The notes under the pieces were generated by a model, which saw only the letters and a program-made list of their open reading frames with translations, made no database searches and was not told the origin of the DNA. 64,000 bases of DNA, taken from contig NZ_LR594040.1 in the NCBI RefSeq assembly GCF_901543175.1, positions 310,001-374,000 of the forward strand, read 5' to 3'. Shown piece by piece: positions 15,672-25,929 of the stretch. The DNA comes from Streptococcus australis. GTDB taxonomy: Bacteria > Bacillota > Bacilli > Lactobacillales > Streptococcaceae. Both the position numbers and the translations under genes were made by a program. Numbering within the stretch: position 1 is the first letter of the stretch; each line of letters begins with the position of its first letter.

Positions 15672-17819
15672 TTATTGTTGCGATTGACTTGGTTGATTTT
15701 GCTCAGCAGGTGCAGTTCCTGATTGTTGAGGAATCGTCTGCGTTTGACTTGTGTTTGGAGTTGTTGTACTTGCTTGTGTACTAGAACTCTCAGATGTTGA
15801 GCTAGAACTTTCAGATGTAGAACTTTGTTGGGTAGAAGATGAAGGGGTCCACGTATTGCGTGCTCCATTCTTAAAGACAAATTCTCCGCTTCTGTAAAGG
15901 CCTTCAGGCATGGTCCAATCCCCTGGATGGTCATCTGTTGAGAGGTAGGTCATCATAGAACGGTAGACCTTAGCTGCAACGTAGAAGCCATCACCCACGA
16001 TAGGAGTAAGTCGGTTAGAGTAACCGGTCCAGACAGCCATTGAATATTTACGAGTATAGCCAACAAACATTTCGTCAGGAGCTACATAACCAGAGTTCTT
16101 GATGTATTTCTCGATTTCATCATCTGTATAGTTTGATGTTCCAGTCTTACCAGCTTGTGGTAGCCATGAAAGGTAGGCTCCACGTCCTGTTCCGTAGGTC
16201 AGAACTGTTTTCATCATCTCTGTCATCATGTAGGCAGTTGTTTCTTTCATAGCGCGTGTTCCTGAATCAGAAAACTCTTTTGAACTACCATCACTGAAGA
16301 CAATTTTGTTGATATACATCGGTTTGCGGTAGATACCACCGTTAGCAAAAGCCGCGTAAGCAGCAGCCATCTTTTCGCTGCTTGCTCCATACTTTTTGTC
16401 AGATTCAGTTGTATTACTTGAAATAGCATTAGCATAGTGTATGCTTGGGTAGTCAATACCGAGTCCATTTAGAAACGTCTTGGCACGATCAAGTCCTACT
16501 TTCTCTAGCGTTTCTACAGCCGGCACATTCCGTGATTGCTGGAGAGCATACTGGAGTGTTATGTTTCCAAAGTAACTCTTATCCCAGTTATAGACAGGGG
16601 TAGAGGTTCCAGGGTAATTATAAGGATTATCGTGAACAATTGAAGCAGTTGAGTCATAAACGCCGTATTCCAAAGCAGGAGCATAGTCTGTAATAGGCTT
16701 CATGGTAGAACCCCAGTCACGGTTAGTTTCTACAGCCTGGTTTATTCCAAAGGAAACATTACTTGATTGGTGGCGAGCACCTAATTGGGCAATGACTTTC
16801 CCGTTTGTGACATCAACGATAGTAGAGGCCACCTGTAACTCATCATCTGGATAGTTGACATACTCGTCCGTATTGTAAATATCCCAGAGACGTTGTTGGA
16901 CCTTAGAATCAACGTTTGTGTAGACTTCCATACCCGTAGTTAAAAGGTTGTAACCTGTTTCCTGTTCAACTTGGTCAATCACCTCTTTGAGGTAATTATC
17001 CATGTATGGAGGATAACTGTTAGCCGATTTTAGGCTTTGAAGTCCATCTGTAATGGGAGTATTAATCGCTTTTTCGTATTGTTCGGCTGTAATGTAACCT
17101 TGTCCCTTCATCTCAGAAAGGACGAGATTGCGTCGTTCTTGGGCGGCTTCCGGATGCGAGTATGGATCATACTGGTTTGGAGCCTGAGGCATTCCGGCAA
17201 GGAGGGCCAATTGAGGAATACTCAAATCTTTGAGGTCTTTGCCATAGTAACTTTGAGCAGCTGTCTGCATTCCGTAGTTACCGTTGGACATATAGACCTT
17301 GTTGATGTAGTAGGTCAAGATCTCTTGTTTGGTCGCTTTTTGTTCTAGCTGAACGGCTAGCCAAGCTTCCTGTGCCTTACGTGAAAGTGTCTGGTCAGAT
17401 GTTGACGTTGAGAAATAGGTTAATTTAATCAACTGCTGTGTCAAAGTTGAAGCACCTTGGAGTCCTCCGCCACCACGAAGATTTCGTAGAGTGGCGCCTA
17501 GGATACGAATCGTATCTACTCCTCGGTGACTGAAGAAACGATGATCTTCAATAGAGACAATTGCATTGACCAGTTCCGTAGGGATTTCATTAGCCTGTGC
17601 ATTGACACGGCGCTCAGAACCCAGATCAGCGATAAGTTCATTTTTGCTGTCATAGATCTTACTAGACGTTGTAGCGACTAATTTGCTTTCGGATAGGGCT
17701 GGAGCCTTGCTTACATAGTAGAGAAAGAGGCCTCCACCTAGCATAATAGCTGCGATAAATACAGTTAAGAGGCAGATACTGACATACTTAACTATTCGCA
17801 GGAAAGTTTGTTTGTTCAT
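15672..17819 (-). CDS. pbp1A: Penicillin-binding protein 1A, bifunctional transglycosylase/transpeptidase
   Basis: A class A PBP of 715 residues that polymerises and cross-links peptidoglycan at the outer membrane face. An N-terminal membrane anchor (about 10-32) is followed by a GT51 domain containing [12 protein letters not shown], then the transpeptidase with STMK (Ser371), SRN and KTG (Lys558). The tail is rich in Ser, Thr and Gln. By pneumococcal numbering the active-site motif STMK is unaltered. The segment at pneumococcal positions 574-577 reads NSGY rather than the TSQF I remember for susceptible strains. The gene follows recU with a 4-bp ATGA overlap, the usual recU-pbp1A operon. Confidence 0.97.
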   Translation of the reverse strand: MNKQTFLRIVKYVSICLLTVFIAAIMLGGGLFLYYVSKAPALSESKLVATTSSKIYDSKNELIADLGSERRVNAQANEIPTELVNAIVSIEDHRFFSHRGVDTIRILGATLRNLRGGGGLQGASTLTQQLIKLTYFSTSTSDQTLSRKAQEAWLAVQLEQKATKQEILTYYINKVYMSNGNYGMQTAAQSYYGKDLKDLSIPQLALLAGMPQAPNQYDPYSHPEAAQERRNLVLSEMKGQGYITAEQYEKAINTPITDGLQSLKSANSYPPYMDNYLKEVIDQVEQETGYNLLTTGMEVYTNVDSKVQQRLWDIYNTDEYVNYPDDELQVASTIVDVTNGKVIAQLGARHQSSNVSFGINQAVETNRDWGSTMKPITDYAPALEYGVYDSTASIVHDNPYNYPGTSTPVYNWDKSYFGNITLQYALQQSRNVPAVETLEKVGLDRAKTFLNGLGIDYPSIHYANAISSNTTESDKKYGASSEKMAAAYAAFANGGIYRKPMYINKIVFSDGSSKEFSDSGTRAMKETTAYMMTEMMKTVLTYGTGRGAYLSWLPQAGKTGTSNYTDDEIEKYIKNSGYVAPDEMFVGYTRKYSMAVWTGYSNRLTPIVGDGFYVAAKVYRSMMTYLSTDDHPGDWTMPEGLYRSGEFVFKNGARNTWTPSSSTQQSSTSESSSSTSESSSTQASTTTPNTSQTQTIPQQSGTAPAEQNQPSQSQQ

Positions 17820-18412
17820 CTTATTTTACCACCTAGTAAATGTTCTTTGATAACTTCGAGATAGGGAATCTGTGGAAAGGCACCAGGCTCAATCCTATAT
17901 CCATTTTCTCGAATATATCCAAGTGGCATTGACTTTTGTCCTCTATCTTGATGATAGAAACGAATCAAATCAATGGCCGGCAATAAGTAGGTTTCTTGCT
18001 GAGAAGAAAAGTGAAGGAGGACAAAGCAGATTCCTTGCTGGGCAAGAACTTGTTCCATATGCTGGATCTGGTGAAGATGGAAATTCTTCATCGGAATCGC
18101 ATGTTTTTGCCTGGTTTCCTTTGCTTCAAAGTCGATGTAGTATCCATCATAAACCCCTGAATAGTCAGTAGTTGAGGCTTGTCTAAAGTAGGCTTCAACG
18201 ATCTTGGCTCGACTTCTTTGGGGATAGTCGACACGTACGATTTGGATGGGTGTCGGTTTCTTGTGAATCACTGCTAACCCATGTGACAAATAGTAGTCGT
18301 TCGTAGCGTTGATCATCTTTTCAAAAGACATTCCCCGATTTGCGAAATTTTTAGTTTGTGACGGGGGTGCTTGTCTCTTCTGTGATGAAAGTTTATGTGG
18401 ATAGTTGACCAT
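17816..18412 (-). CDS. recU: Holliday junction resolvase RecU
   Basis: A 198-residue member of the RecU family that cuts four-way junctions in recombination and chromosome segregation of Firmicutes. The nuclease core contains [14 protein letters not shown] with its Asp/Glu/Lys metal-site residues, followed by HQIQHMEQ. Length fits the family. It overlaps pbp1A by 4 bp, so the two are translated from one message. It is transcribed divergently from the ypsA-like gene. Confidence 0.95.
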   Translation of the reverse strand: MVNYPHKLSSQKRQAPPSQTKNFANRGMSFEKMINATNDYYLSHGLAVIHKKPTPIQIVRVDYPQRSRAKIVEAYFRQASTTDYSGVYDGYYIDFEAKETRQKHAIPMKNFHLHQIQHMEQVLAQQGICFVLLHFSSQQETYLLPAIDLIRFYHQDRGQKSMPLGYIRENGYRIEPGAFPQIPYLEVIKEHLLGGKIR

Positions 18413-18478
18413 AATTCTCCTTATTGGTACAATAACATCACTTTATTATATCATAAATTTACAAAGAAAGGGTTAAAA

Positions 18479-19006
18479 ATGACAACAGCCTTGATTTTAG
18501 GCTATTCAGCCTTCGACCTTGGTCTTTTTAATGACAAGGATATTCGCGTTGATATTATCAAGACAGCTATTCGGAGAGACCTAGAACGTCTAGCAGAAGA
18601 AGGGGTGACCTGGCTTGTTTTTACAGGGACTCTGGGCTTTGAGTACTGGGTGCTGGAAGTGGCACAGGATATGAAAGCAGACTATGGATTTCAGCTGGCG
18701 ACCATTTTTGCCTTTGAAACCCATGGTAGTAACTGGAATGAGGCCAATCAAATCAAACTCAGTGAGTTCAAGCAGGTTGATTTTGTCAAATACGCCTATC
18801 TACAGTATGAGCACAAGGGACAATTACGCGATTATCAGAAATTTCTGCTGGAAAATACGGAAGGGTGCTATCTCTTTTATGACGAAGAAAATGAAACCAA
18901 GTTACAGTATTTTTACCAGATGATGAAAAATCAAGAAGGCTATGTTACAAAAAGATTAACATTTGAGGATCTGAACGAAATAGTGGAAAATTTTTCCGAA
19001 AAATGA
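18479..19006 (+). CDS. DUF1273 (YpsA family) protein
   Basis: A 175-residue cytosolic protein of the YpsA/DUF1273 family, related in fold to nucleotide-binding SLOG/LOG-like proteins. It starts [13 protein letters not shown] and has a glycine-bearing [14 protein letters not shown] segment typical of the fold. In Bacillus subtilis YpsA has been linked to cell division; the molecular activity is not settled. The ATG at 18479 follows AAAGAAAGGG; a longer in-frame start at 18395 would reach back into the recU gene on the other strand. It sits immediately before the division gene gpsB, as in other Firmicutes. Confidence 0.85.
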   Translation: MTTALILGYSAFDLGLFNDKDIRVDIIKTAIRRDLERLAEEGVTWLVFTGTLGFEYWVLEVAQDMKADYGFQLATIFAFETHGSNWNEANQIKLSEFKQVDFVKYAYLQYEHKGQLRDYQKFLLENTEGCYLFYDEENETKLQYFYQMMKNQEGYVTKRLTFEDLNEIVENFSEK

Positions 19007-19016
19007 GGCTTTGACC

Positions 19017-19046
19017 TTGATTTTTGTTTGTCTTTTTTTATATAAT
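19017..19046 (+). promoter_or_regulatory. Promoter of gpsB
   Basis: TTGATT at 19017-19022, an 18-base spacer and a perfect TATAAT at 19041-19046, 30 bases before the gpsB ATG. Confidence 0.6.
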
Positions 19047-19075
19047 AAGAATAGCAATCAAGAATGGAGAGAGAA

Positions 19076-19405
19076 ATGGCAAGTATTATTTTTTCAGCAA
19101 AAGATATTTTTGAACAAGAGTTTGGACGTGAAGTTCGCGGATATAGTAAGGCAGAGGTAGACGAGTTCCTAGATGATGTGATCAAGGATTATGAGACTTA
19201 CGCAGCTTTGGTCAAATCTCTTCGTCAGGAGATTGCCGATTTGAAGGAGGAATTGTCTAACAAGCCACAGGCAAGTTCTACTCAACAAAGTTCTATCGAA
19301 GTAACAAGTTCTACTCCAATGACAAATTTTGATATTTTGAAACGATTGAATCGACTTGAAAAAGAAGTATTCGGTAAGCAAATCGTAGACAATTCTGAGT
19401 TATAA
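19076..19405 (+). CDS. gpsB: Cell division regulator GpsB
   Basis: A 109-residue DivIVA-family protein. Residues 1-70 hold the DivIVA-type N-terminal domain ([26 protein letters not shown]) with a coiled coil that follows. After a Ser/Thr/Gln linker a short C-terminal helical segment ([16 protein letters not shown]) forms the oligomerisation domain. GpsB coordinates septal and peripheral peptidoglycan synthesis and helps the kinase StkP in pneumococci. The ATG at 19076 follows GGAGAGAA; an in-frame ATG at 19064 lies inside that ribosome-binding region. The stop codon overlaps the rnpB -10 box. Confidence 0.95.
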   Translation: MASIIFSAKDIFEQEFGREVRGYSKAEVDEFLDDVIKDYETYAALVKSLRQEIADLKEELSNKPQASSTQQSSIEVTSSTPMTNFDILKRLNRLEKEVFGKQIVDNSEL

Positions 19406-19406
19406 T
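19401..19406 (+). promoter_or_regulatory. -10 box of the rnpB promoter
   Basis: TATAAT at 19401-19406 overlaps the gpsB TAA stop (19403-19405) and lies about 7 bases before the expected RNA start. The -35 region is weak (GCAAAT at 17-base spacing). Confidence 0.5.
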
Positions 19407-19412
19407 CAGGTG

Positions 19413-19820
19413 TCTATTAGATGCAATTTTTGGATAATCGCGTGAGAAGCGAGACTTCTCATGAGGAAAGTCCATGCTAGCACAGGCTGTGATGCCTGTA
19501 GTGTTTGTGCTAGGCGAAACCATAAGCCTAGGGACGAGAAATCGTTACGGCAGTCGAAATGGCTAAGTCTTCGGATAGGTCAGAGTAGGCTTGAAAGTGC
19601 CACAGTGACGGAGTCTCTCTGGAAACAGAGAGAGTGGAACGCGGTAAACCCCTCAAGCTAGCAACCCAAATTTTGGTCGGGGCATGGAGTGCACGGAAAC
19701 GAACGTAGTACTCTGACTGCTATCGGTTATAGGCTGTTAGCAGTAGACAGATGATTATCGAAGGAAGTGGTCCTAGTCACTTCTGGAACAAAACATGGCT
19801 TATAGAAAATTGCATATAGG
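19413..19820 (+). ncRNA. rnpB: RNase P RNA (type B)
   Basis: The catalytic RNA of RNase P, which matures tRNA 5' ends. The 5' and 3' ends pair (GCAATTTT near 19423 with AAAATTGC near 19806) to form helix P1. Conserved core segments are present: GAGGAAAGTCCATGC (19462-19476), CATAAGCCTAGGGACGAG and GGTAAACCCCTCAAGC. The gpsB-rnpB order matches pneumococci. End positions are estimated to within about 10 bases. Confidence 0.93.
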
Positions 19821-19856
19821 TTGGGGCTGAGAAATCTTTCTCAACCTCATTTTTTA
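19819..19856 (+). terminator. Terminator of rnpB
   Basis: GGTTG and GAGAA on the left pair with TTCTCAACC on the right, leaving an unpaired GGGCT bulge, then a T run at 19850-19855. Confidence 0.65.
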
Positions 19857-19891
19857 AAGTGAACAAAAGAAAGGTCTTGCAAGACTGTAAA

Positions 19892-21049
19892 ATGAAAAAA
19901 GAATTTAATTTAATCGCAACTGCTGCAGCGGGTCTTGAGGCTGTTGTTGGACGCGAGGTGCGAGAGCTCGGTTATGACTGCCAGGTTGAAAATGGCCGTG
20001 TCCGTTTTCAAGGAGATGTGAAGGCAATCATCGAGACCAATCTTTGGCTTCGGGCGGCCGATCGCATCAAGATTGTAGTGGGAAGCTTTCCTGCAAAGAC
20101 CTTCGAAGAGCTCTTTCAAGGAGTTTTTGCCCTAGATTGGGAAAACTATCTCCCACTTGGAGCGCGGTTCCCTATCTCAAAGGCCAAATGTGTCAAGTCT
20201 AAACTTCATAATGAGCCTAGTGTTCAGGCGATTTCCAAGAAGGCTGTTGTGAAGAAACTGCAAAAGCACTATGCCCGTCCAGAAGGGGTTCCCTTGATGG
20301 AAACTGGTCCCGAGTTTAAGATAGAGGTGTCCATCCTTAAAGATATGGCGACTGTCATGATTGACACGACAGGTTCTAGCCTCTTTAAGCGTGGTTATCG
20401 TACGGAAAAGGGTGGAGCACCTATCAAGGAGAATATGGCAGCAGCCATTTTACAACTCTCTAACTGGTATCCAGACAAGCCTTTGATTGATCCGACCTGT
20501 GGTTCAGGAACTTTCTGTATTGAGGCGGCTATGATAGCTAAAAAGATGGCCCCTGGGCTTCGCCGTTCCTTTGCTTTTGAGGAATGGAACTGGGTCAGCG
20601 ATCGGTTAATCCAGGAAGTTCGCACAGAGGCTGCTAAGAAAATCGATCGTGAACTTGAGCTGGATATTATGGGCTGTGATATTGATGCTCGGATGGTTGA
20701 GATTGCTAAGGCCAATGCTCAAGCAGCAGGCGTGGCAGGTGATATCACCTTTAAGCAAATGCGGGTACAGGACTTGCGTTCAGACAAGATAAATGGTGTC
20801 ATCATTTCCAATCCACCATATGGGGAGCGCTTGTCCGATGATGTAGGAGTTACGAAACTTTATGCTGAGATGGGACAGGTCTTTGCACCACTGAAAACCT
20901 GGAGTAAGTTTATCCTGACGAGTGACGAAGCTTTTGAAAGTAAGTACGGAAGTCCAGCAGATAAAAAACGAAAACTCTATAACGGGACCTTGAAAGTGGA
21001 TTTGTATCAATACTTTGGTCAGCGTGTGAAACGCCAAGAGATAAAATAG
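19892..21049 (+). CDS. THUMP-domain RNA methyltransferase of the RlmL/YpsC family
   Basis: A 385-residue SAM-dependent N2-guanine methyltransferase predicted to act on 23S rRNA. The N-terminal half holds a ferredoxin-like/THUMP RNA-binding domain. The C-terminal Rossmann domain has the SAM motif DPTCGSGTFCIEAA and the catalytic motif NPPYGER. The ATG at 19892 gives the usual start MKKEFNLIATAAAGLEAVVG. A longer in-frame GTG (19859) abuts the rnpB terminator and has no ribosome-binding site. The only AAAGG-like site lies 18 bases upstream of the ATG, so initiation signals are weak. mapZ follows 12 bases later. Confidence 0.88.
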   Translation: MKKEFNLIATAAAGLEAVVGREVRELGYDCQVENGRVRFQGDVKAIIETNLWLRAADRIKIVVGSFPAKTFEELFQGVFALDWENYLPLGARFPISKAKCVKSKLHNEPSVQAISKKAVVKKLQKHYARPEGVPLMETGPEFKIEVSILKDMATVMIDTTGSSLFKRGYRTEKGGAPIKENMAAAILQLSNWYPDKPLIDPTCGSGTFCIEAAMIAKKMAPGLRRSFAFEEWNWVSDRLIQEVRTEAAKKIDRELELDIMGCDIDARMVEIAKANAQAAGVAGDITFKQMRVQDLRSDKINGVIISNPPYGERLSDDVGVTKLYAEMGQVFAPLKTWSKFILTSDEAFESKYGSPADKKRKLYNGTLKVDLYQYFGQRVKRQEIK

Positions 21050-21061
21050 AAAGGTAAACTC

Positions 21062-22510
21062 ATGAGCAAGGAAAGACATGATCGTCATAAAAAAGAACAG
21101 CAAGAGCCACAATTCGACTTTGACGAAGCAAAAGATTTGACTGTTGGTCAAGCAATTCGTAAGAATGAAGAGGTTGAGGCTGGAGTATTGCCTGAAGACA
21201 ATATCTTGGATAAATACATCAAACAGCACCGCGAGGAAATCGAAGCCGATAAGTTTGAAACACGTCAATTTAAAAAAGAAGAACTGCAGGAAGCTCAGGC
21301 TCAAGAAGAATTGACACAGGAAGTTCCAGAAATCACTGAAGAGTCGGCACCAATCGTAGAGGAGCCCGAGACAGTTTCAGAAGAAACGGTATCAGACTCA
21401 GCTGAAACTACAAGCTCGGATGTGATTTTGCCTCCTTTGGGAGAGGAAAATCAAGACTTGGAACCGCTTGTGTTGGAAAAGCAAGAGCCAGCAGAGATTG
21501 CTGATGAGAAAGAAGAGGAAGAGACAGCTCTACTTTCACGCTCAGCTCAGGCAGAACCAGAAACAGTTTCTAATTCTAAAAAGAAGCGCGTGTTTGTTAT
21601 CGGTTCAGCCTTGGCAGCAGCCCTTATCTTGGCAGGTAGTTACTATATCTATCGTCAAGTAAATCGCTCCAACCAAGCCATCCAGTCTTCCCAGTCTTCT
21701 TCTAGTAATCAAGAAACACAAACAGCCCTACAAGAGTTTAATGCCCTCTACGATGCTTTTTATACAGATGCTAATAAAACGGCTTTGAAAAATAGTCGGT
21801 TTGACAAGTTGGACCGACTCAAGGCTCAACTAGATAAACTCGAAGGTAGCCGAGAGCACACTCTGGCCAAGTCTAAGTATGATAGTTTAGAAGCTCAAAT
21901 CAAGGCTGTGCAAGAAGTGAATAATCAGTTTGAAACTCCAGCAATTACTGACGGTGTCTTGGATACTAATGCAAAGGTCAAGGCAGATGCTAAATTTACA
22001 GAAATTAAAACAGGAAATACAGAGCTAGATAAACTGTTAGATAAGGCCATTAGCCTTGGTAAGAGCCAGCAAACAAGCGCCTCTAGTTCAAGTTCAAGTA
22101 GCAGTAGTCAGGAAAGTTCAAGTACAACGACTGATAGCAGTACGAGCAGTTCGTCTGCTTCATCAAGTTCAGCACCTGCCAGCAGACCAGAAAGTGGAGG
22201 TTTGTCTAGCGATGGTGTCAATCTTCAAAGAAGTGCTAGTCGTGTACCGTACAACCAATCCGCTGTAGACGATAGCAACAACCCTGCCTGGAATTTTGCT
22301 GATGGTGTTTTGGAACAAATCCTAGCAACATCACGTGCTCGTGGCTATATCACTGGCAATCAATATATCCTAGAACGTGTCAATATCGTAAACGGAAATG
22401 GTTATTACAACCTCTACAAACCAGATGGAACCTATCTCTTCACCCTCAACTGTAAGACTGGATACTTTGTTGGTAATGGAGCTGGTCACGCAGATGACTT
22501 GGACTACTAG
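21062..22510 (+). CDS. mapZ: Midcell-anchored protein Z (MapZ/LocZ)
   Basis: A 482-residue bitopic membrane protein that marks the division site and positions FtsZ rings in streptococci. The acidic cytoplasmic N-terminus (1-170) begins with the conserved FtsZ-binding region and carries Thr67 (FETRQF), one of the two StkP phosphorylation sites described in pneumococcus; the second (Thr78) appears to be Ala here. One membrane segment lies at about 177-197 ([16 protein letters not shown]). Outside are a helical domain, a long Ser-rich linker (about 335-380) and a compact C-terminal domain ending [19 protein letters not shown] that is thought to bind peptidoglycan. Start has AGAAAGG upstream. Confidence 0.93.
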   Translation: MSKERHDRHKKEQQEPQFDFDEAKDLTVGQAIRKNEEVEAGVLPEDNILDKYIKQHREEIEADKFETRQFKKEELQEAQAQEELTQEVPEITEESAPIVEEPETVSEETVSDSAETTSSDVILPPLGEENQDLEPLVLEKQEPAEIADEKEEEETALLSRSAQAEPETVSNSKKKRVFVIGSALAAALILAGSYYIYRQVNRSNQAIQSSQSSSSNQETQTALQEFNALYDAFYTDANKTALKNSRFDKLDRLKAQLDKLEGSREHTLAKSKYDSLEAQIKAVQEVNNQFETPAITDGVLDTNAKVKADAKFTEIKTGNTELDKLLDKAISLGKSQQTSASSSSSSSSSQESSSTTTDSSTSSSSASSSSAPASRPESGGLSSDGVNLQRSASRVPYNQSAVDDSNNPAWNFADGVLEQILATSRARGYITGNQYILERVNIVNGNGYYNLYKPDGTYLFTLNCKTGYFVGNGAGHADDLDY

Positions 22511-22585
22511 GAGTCCGTTACAAAATTCTTTCCTTTCATAGGTAAAAATGATAAAATAAAACATATTAAACAAGAGGAGTGTCAC

Positions 22586-24010
22586 ATGACAAAAGCTAAC
22601 TTTGGTGTCGTAGGTATGGCCGTAATGGGTCGTAACCTTGCCCTAAATATCGAATCTCGTGGTTATACAGTTGCCATTTACAACCGTAGCAAAGAAAAAA
22701 CAGAAGACGTGATTGCTTGCCATCCAGAAAAGAACTTTGTACCAAGCTACGATGTAGAGTCTTTCGTTCAATCTATCGAAAAACCTCGTCGTATCATGCT
22801 CATGGTTCAAGCTGGACCTGGTACAGATGCTACTATCCAAGCCCTTCTTCCACACCTTGATAAGGGTGATATCTTGATTGACGGAGGAAATACTTTCTAC
22901 AAAGATACTATCCGTCGTAATGAAGAATTGGCAAACTCTGGTATCAACTTTATCGGTACAGGGGTTTCTGGTGGTGAAAAAGGTGCCCTTGAAGGTCCTT
23001 CTATCATGCCTGGTGGACAAAAAGAAGCTTACGAATTGGTTGCTGATGTTCTCGAAGAAATCTCAGCTAAAGCACCAGAAGATGGCAAACCATGTGTGAC
23101 ATATATCGGTCCTGATGGGGCTGGTCACTATGTAAAAATGGTCCACAACGGTATCGAGTATGGTGACATGCAATTGATCGCAGAAAGCTATGATCTCATG
23201 CAACACTTGCTCGGTCTTTCTGCAGAAGACATGGCTGAAATCTTTACTGAGTGGAATAAGGGTGAATTGGACAGCTACCTAATCGAAATCACAGCTGATA
23301 TCTTGAGCCGTAAAGACGATGAAGGCCAAGATGGACCAATCGTAGACTACATCCTTGATGCTGCAGGCAACAAGGGAACTGGTAAATGGACTAGTCAATC
23401 ATCACTTGATCTTGGTGTACCATTGTCACTCATCACTGAATCCGTATTTGCCCGCTATATCTCTACTTATAAAGAAGAGCGTGTACATGCTAGCAAGGTG
23501 CTTCCAAAACCAGCTGCCTTCAAGTTTGAAGGAGACAAGGCTGAGTTGATTGAAAAGATCCGTCAAGCCCTTTACTTCTCAAAAATTATCTCATACGCAC
23601 AAGGTTTTGCGCAATTGCGTGTGGCTTCTAAAGAAAACAACTGGAACTTGCCATTTGCGGACATCGCCTCTATCTGGCGTGATGGTTGTATCATCCGTTC
23701 ACGTTTCTTGCAGAAGATCACTGATGCTTACAACCGTGATGCAGATCTTGCCAACCTTCTCTTGGATGAATACTTCTTGGATGTCACTGCTCAGTACCAA
23801 CAAGCAGTGCGTGATATCGTAGCTCTTGCGGTTCAAGCTGGTGTGCCAGTGCCAACTTTCTCAGCAGCCATTACTTACTTTGATAGCTACCGTTCAGCTG
23901 ACCTCCCAGCTAACTTGATCCAAGCACAACGTGACTACTTTGGTGCCCACACTTACCAACGTAAAGACAAAGAAGGAACATTCCACTACTCTTGGTATGA
24001 CGAAAAATAA
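22586..24010 (+). CDS. gnd: 6-phosphogluconate dehydrogenase, decarboxylating
   Basis: A 474-residue cytosolic enzyme of the oxidative pentose phosphate pathway. It oxidises 6-phosphogluconate to ribulose-5-phosphate with release of CO2 and NADPH formation. The N-terminal dinucleotide fold starts [15 protein letters not shown]. The substrate-binding segment contains [19 protein letters not shown] and the catalytic Lys region [16 protein letters not shown]. Length is typical. GAGGAG lies just upstream of the ATG, and an extended -10 TGATAAAAT (22549-22557) lies in the gap. ritR follows after 11 bases, as in pneumococci. Confidence 0.97.
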   Translation: MTKANFGVVGMAVMGRNLALNIESRGYTVAIYNRSKEKTEDVIACHPEKNFVPSYDVESFVQSIEKPRRIMLMVQAGPGTDATIQALLPHLDKGDILIDGGNTFYKDTIRRNEELANSGINFIGTGVSGGEKGALEGPSIMPGGQKEAYELVADVLEEISAKAPEDGKPCVTYIGPDGAGHYVKMVHNGIEYGDMQLIAESYDLMQHLLGLSAEDMAEIFTEWNKGELDSYLIEITADILSRKDDEGQDGPIVDYILDAAGNKGTGKWTSQSSLDLGVPLSLITESVFARYISTYKEERVHASKVLPKPAAFKFEGDKAELIEKIRQALYFSKIISYAQGFAQLRVASKENNWNLPFADIASIWRDGCIIRSRFLQKITDAYNRDADLANLLLDEYFLDVTAQYQQAVRDIVALAVQAGVPVPTFSAAITYFDSYRSADLPANLIQAQRDYFGAHTYQRKDKEGTFHYSWYDEK

Positions 24011-24021
24011 GTAGGTCTGCC

Positions 24022-24711
24022 ATGGGGAAACGGATTTTATTACTTGAGAAAGAACGAAATCTCGCTCATTTTCTCAGTCTGGAACTCCAAAAAGAGCAAT
24101 ACCGTGTTGATCTGGTAGATGAAGGGCAAAAAGCCCTCTCCATGGCTCTCCAGACGGACTATGACTTGATTTTACTGAATGCTCATCTGGGGGATATGAC
24201 AGCCCAGGATTTTGCAGACAAGCTGAGTCGGACTAAACCAGCCTCAGTGATCATGGTCTTGGACCATCGCGAAGAATTGCAAGACCAGATTGAGACAATC
24301 CAGCGCTTCGCCGTTTCTTACATCTATAAGCCAGTGATTATTGATAATCTGGTGGCTCGTATTTCAGCGATTTTTCGAGGTCGGGACTTCATTGACCAAC
24401 ACTGTAGTCAGATGAAGGTTCCAACATCTTACCGCAACCTACGTATGGATGTAGAACATCATACCGTTTATCGTGGCGAGGAGATGATTGCTCTGACGCG
24501 CCGTGAGTATGACCTCTTGGCTACTCTCATGGGAAGCAAGAAAGTCTTGACTCGTGAGCAGTTATTGGAAAGTGTTTGGAAGTACGAAAGTGCGACAGAG
24601 ACTAATATCGTGGATGTTTATATCCGTTATCTACGTAGCAAGCTTGATGTAAAAGGTCAAAAAAGCTACATTAAAACCGTGCGTGGTGTTGGTTACACCA
24701 TGCAAGAATAG
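24022..24711 (+). CDS. ritR: Orphan response regulator RitR
   Basis: A 229-residue OmpR/PhoB-type regulator known in pneumococcus to repress iron uptake and guard against oxidative damage. The receiver domain lacks the phospho-acceptor Asp: position 53 is Asn (LILLNAHLG). The linker carries Cys128 (DQHCSQM), the residue reported as the redox switch that drives dimerisation. The C-terminal winged helix contains ALTRREYDLLATLM and VDVYIRYLRSKLD. There is no partner kinase gene next to it. It is likely co-transcribed with gnd. Confidence 0.95.
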   Translation: MGKRILLLEKERNLAHFLSLELQKEQYRVDLVDEGQKALSMALQTDYDLILLNAHLGDMTAQDFADKLSRTKPASVIMVLDHREELQDQIETIQRFAVSYIYKPVIIDNLVARISAIFRGRDFIDQHCSQMKVPTSYRNLRMDVEHHTVYRGEEMIALTRREYDLLATLMGSKKVLTREQLLESVWKYESATETNIVDVYIRYLRSKLDVKGQKSYIKTVRGVGYTMQE

Positions 24712-24743
24712 AAAAGCAGTTGCAGTTGTGAACTGCTTTTTTT
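24712..24743 (+). terminator. Terminator after ritR
   Basis: AAAAGCAGTT and AACTGCTTTT form a 10-bp stem around GCAGTTGTG, followed by T residues. It ends the gnd-ritR transcript. Confidence 0.8.
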
Positions 24744-24759
24744 GAGGGATTTCTATATA

Positions 24760-24788
24760 TTGACATGCAGTCAGGTCTTTGCTACAAT
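24760..24788 (+). promoter_or_regulatory. Promoter of the choline-binding protein gene
   Basis: Consensus TTGACA at 24760-24765, a 17-base spacer and TACAAT at 24783-24788. Confidence 0.8.
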
Positions 24789-24809
24789 CAGTTATGGAGG
24801 ATACGTCTA

Positions 24810-25838
24810 ATGAAAACAATAAAAAAATTGATGCAAATTGCATTAGCAGTCTTTTTCTTTGGTTTGCTAGCGACAAGTGTAGTATTGGCGGATGATGCTG
24901 ATTCAGAAGGCTGGCAATTTGTCCAAGAAAATGGTAGAACCTACTACAAGAAGGGGGAACTCAAAGAAACCTACTGGCGAGTGATTGATGGTAAGTACTA
25001 TTATTTTGATCCTCTAAATGGAGAGATGGTTGTCGGCTGGCAATATATACCTGCTCCACACAAAGGAGTTACGATTGGTCCTTCTCCAAGGCAAGAGATT
25101 GCTCTTAGACCAGATTGGTTTTACTTTGGTCAAGATGGGGTACTACAAGAGTTTGTTGGCAAGCAAGTCTTAGAAGCAAAAACAGCTACAAATGTCAACA
25201 AGCATCATGGGGAACAATATGATAGTCCAGCAGAGAAACGAGTCTATTATTTTGAAGATCAGCGTAGCTATCACACCTTAAAAACTGGTTGGGTTTATGA
25301 TGAGGGGCACTGGTATTATTTACTGAAGGATGGTGGCTTTGATTCTCGCATCAACAGATTGACTGTTGGGGAGCTAGCACGTGGTTGGGTTAAGGATTTT
25401 CCTCTTACATATGATGAAGATAAGCTAAAAGCTGCTCCATGGTATTATCTAGATCCAACAACCGCTGCAATGCAAAGGGGTTGGAAACAACTTGGCAACA
25501 AGTGGTACTACCTTCGTTCATCAGGAGCTATGGCGACTGGCTGGTATCAAGACGGTTCAACTTGGTATTATCTAGATGCTCAAAATGGAGATATGAAGAC
25601 AGGTTGGGCTTATGTCGGTAATAAGTGGTACTACCTCCGTTCATCAGGAGTTATGGCAACTGGCTGGTATCAAGACGGTTCAACTTGGTATTACCTACAT
25701 GCAAGTAATGGTGATATGAAAACAGGCTGGTTCCAGGTCGGAGGGAAATGGTACTACGCCTATAACTCAGGTGCCTTAGCAGTGAATACCGCTGTAGATG
25801 GCTACTACGTCAACTATAATGGCGAATGGGTTCAATAA
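24810..25838 (+). CDS. Choline-binding protein of the CbpF/CbpC/CbpJ type
   Basis: A 342-residue secreted protein held on phosphocholine-bearing teichoic acids. A signal peptide (1 to about 27) is followed almost at once by repeats to the end. The first half has divergent repeats (WQFVQENGRTYYKKGELK, DWFYFGQDGVLQEFVGKQ). The second half has canonical choline-binding repeats (GWKQLGNKWYYLRSSGAMAT, GWYQDGSTWYYLDA). There is no separate catalytic domain. The mix of modified and canonical repeats resembles pneumococcal CbpF, which is reported to inhibit the lysozyme LytC. The ATG at 24810 follows GGAGG and gives the signal peptide; an in-frame ATG at 24765 lies in the promoter. Confidence 0.88.
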   Translation: MKTIKKLMQIALAVFFFGLLATSVVLADDADSEGWQFVQENGRTYYKKGELKETYWRVIDGKYYYFDPLNGEMVVGWQYIPAPHKGVTIGPSPRQEIALRPDWFYFGQDGVLQEFVGKQVLEAKTATNVNKHHGEQYDSPAEKRVYYFEDQRSYHTLKTGWVYDEGHWYYLLKDGGFDSRINRLTVGELARGWVKDFPLTYDEDKLKAAPWYYLDPTTAAMQRGWKQLGNKWYYLRSSGAMATGWYQDGSTWYYLDAQNGDMKTGWAYVGNKWYYLRSSGVMATGWYQDGSTWYYLHASNGDMKTGWFQVGGKWYYAYNSGALAVNTAVDGYYVNYNGEWVQ

Positions 25839-25845
25839 TGAAAGA

Positions 25846-25877
25846 GACGATTGTGAGGGAAACAATCGCTTTTTTTG
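25846..25877 (+). terminator. Terminator after the choline-binding protein gene
   Basis: CGATTGT and ACAATCG pair around GAGGGA, followed by CTTTTTTT. Confidence 0.8.
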
Positions 25878-25929
25878 TGAAAATATAATAAAATAGATAG
25901 GAGAGAATAAATACTTGTATGAAAAAATA

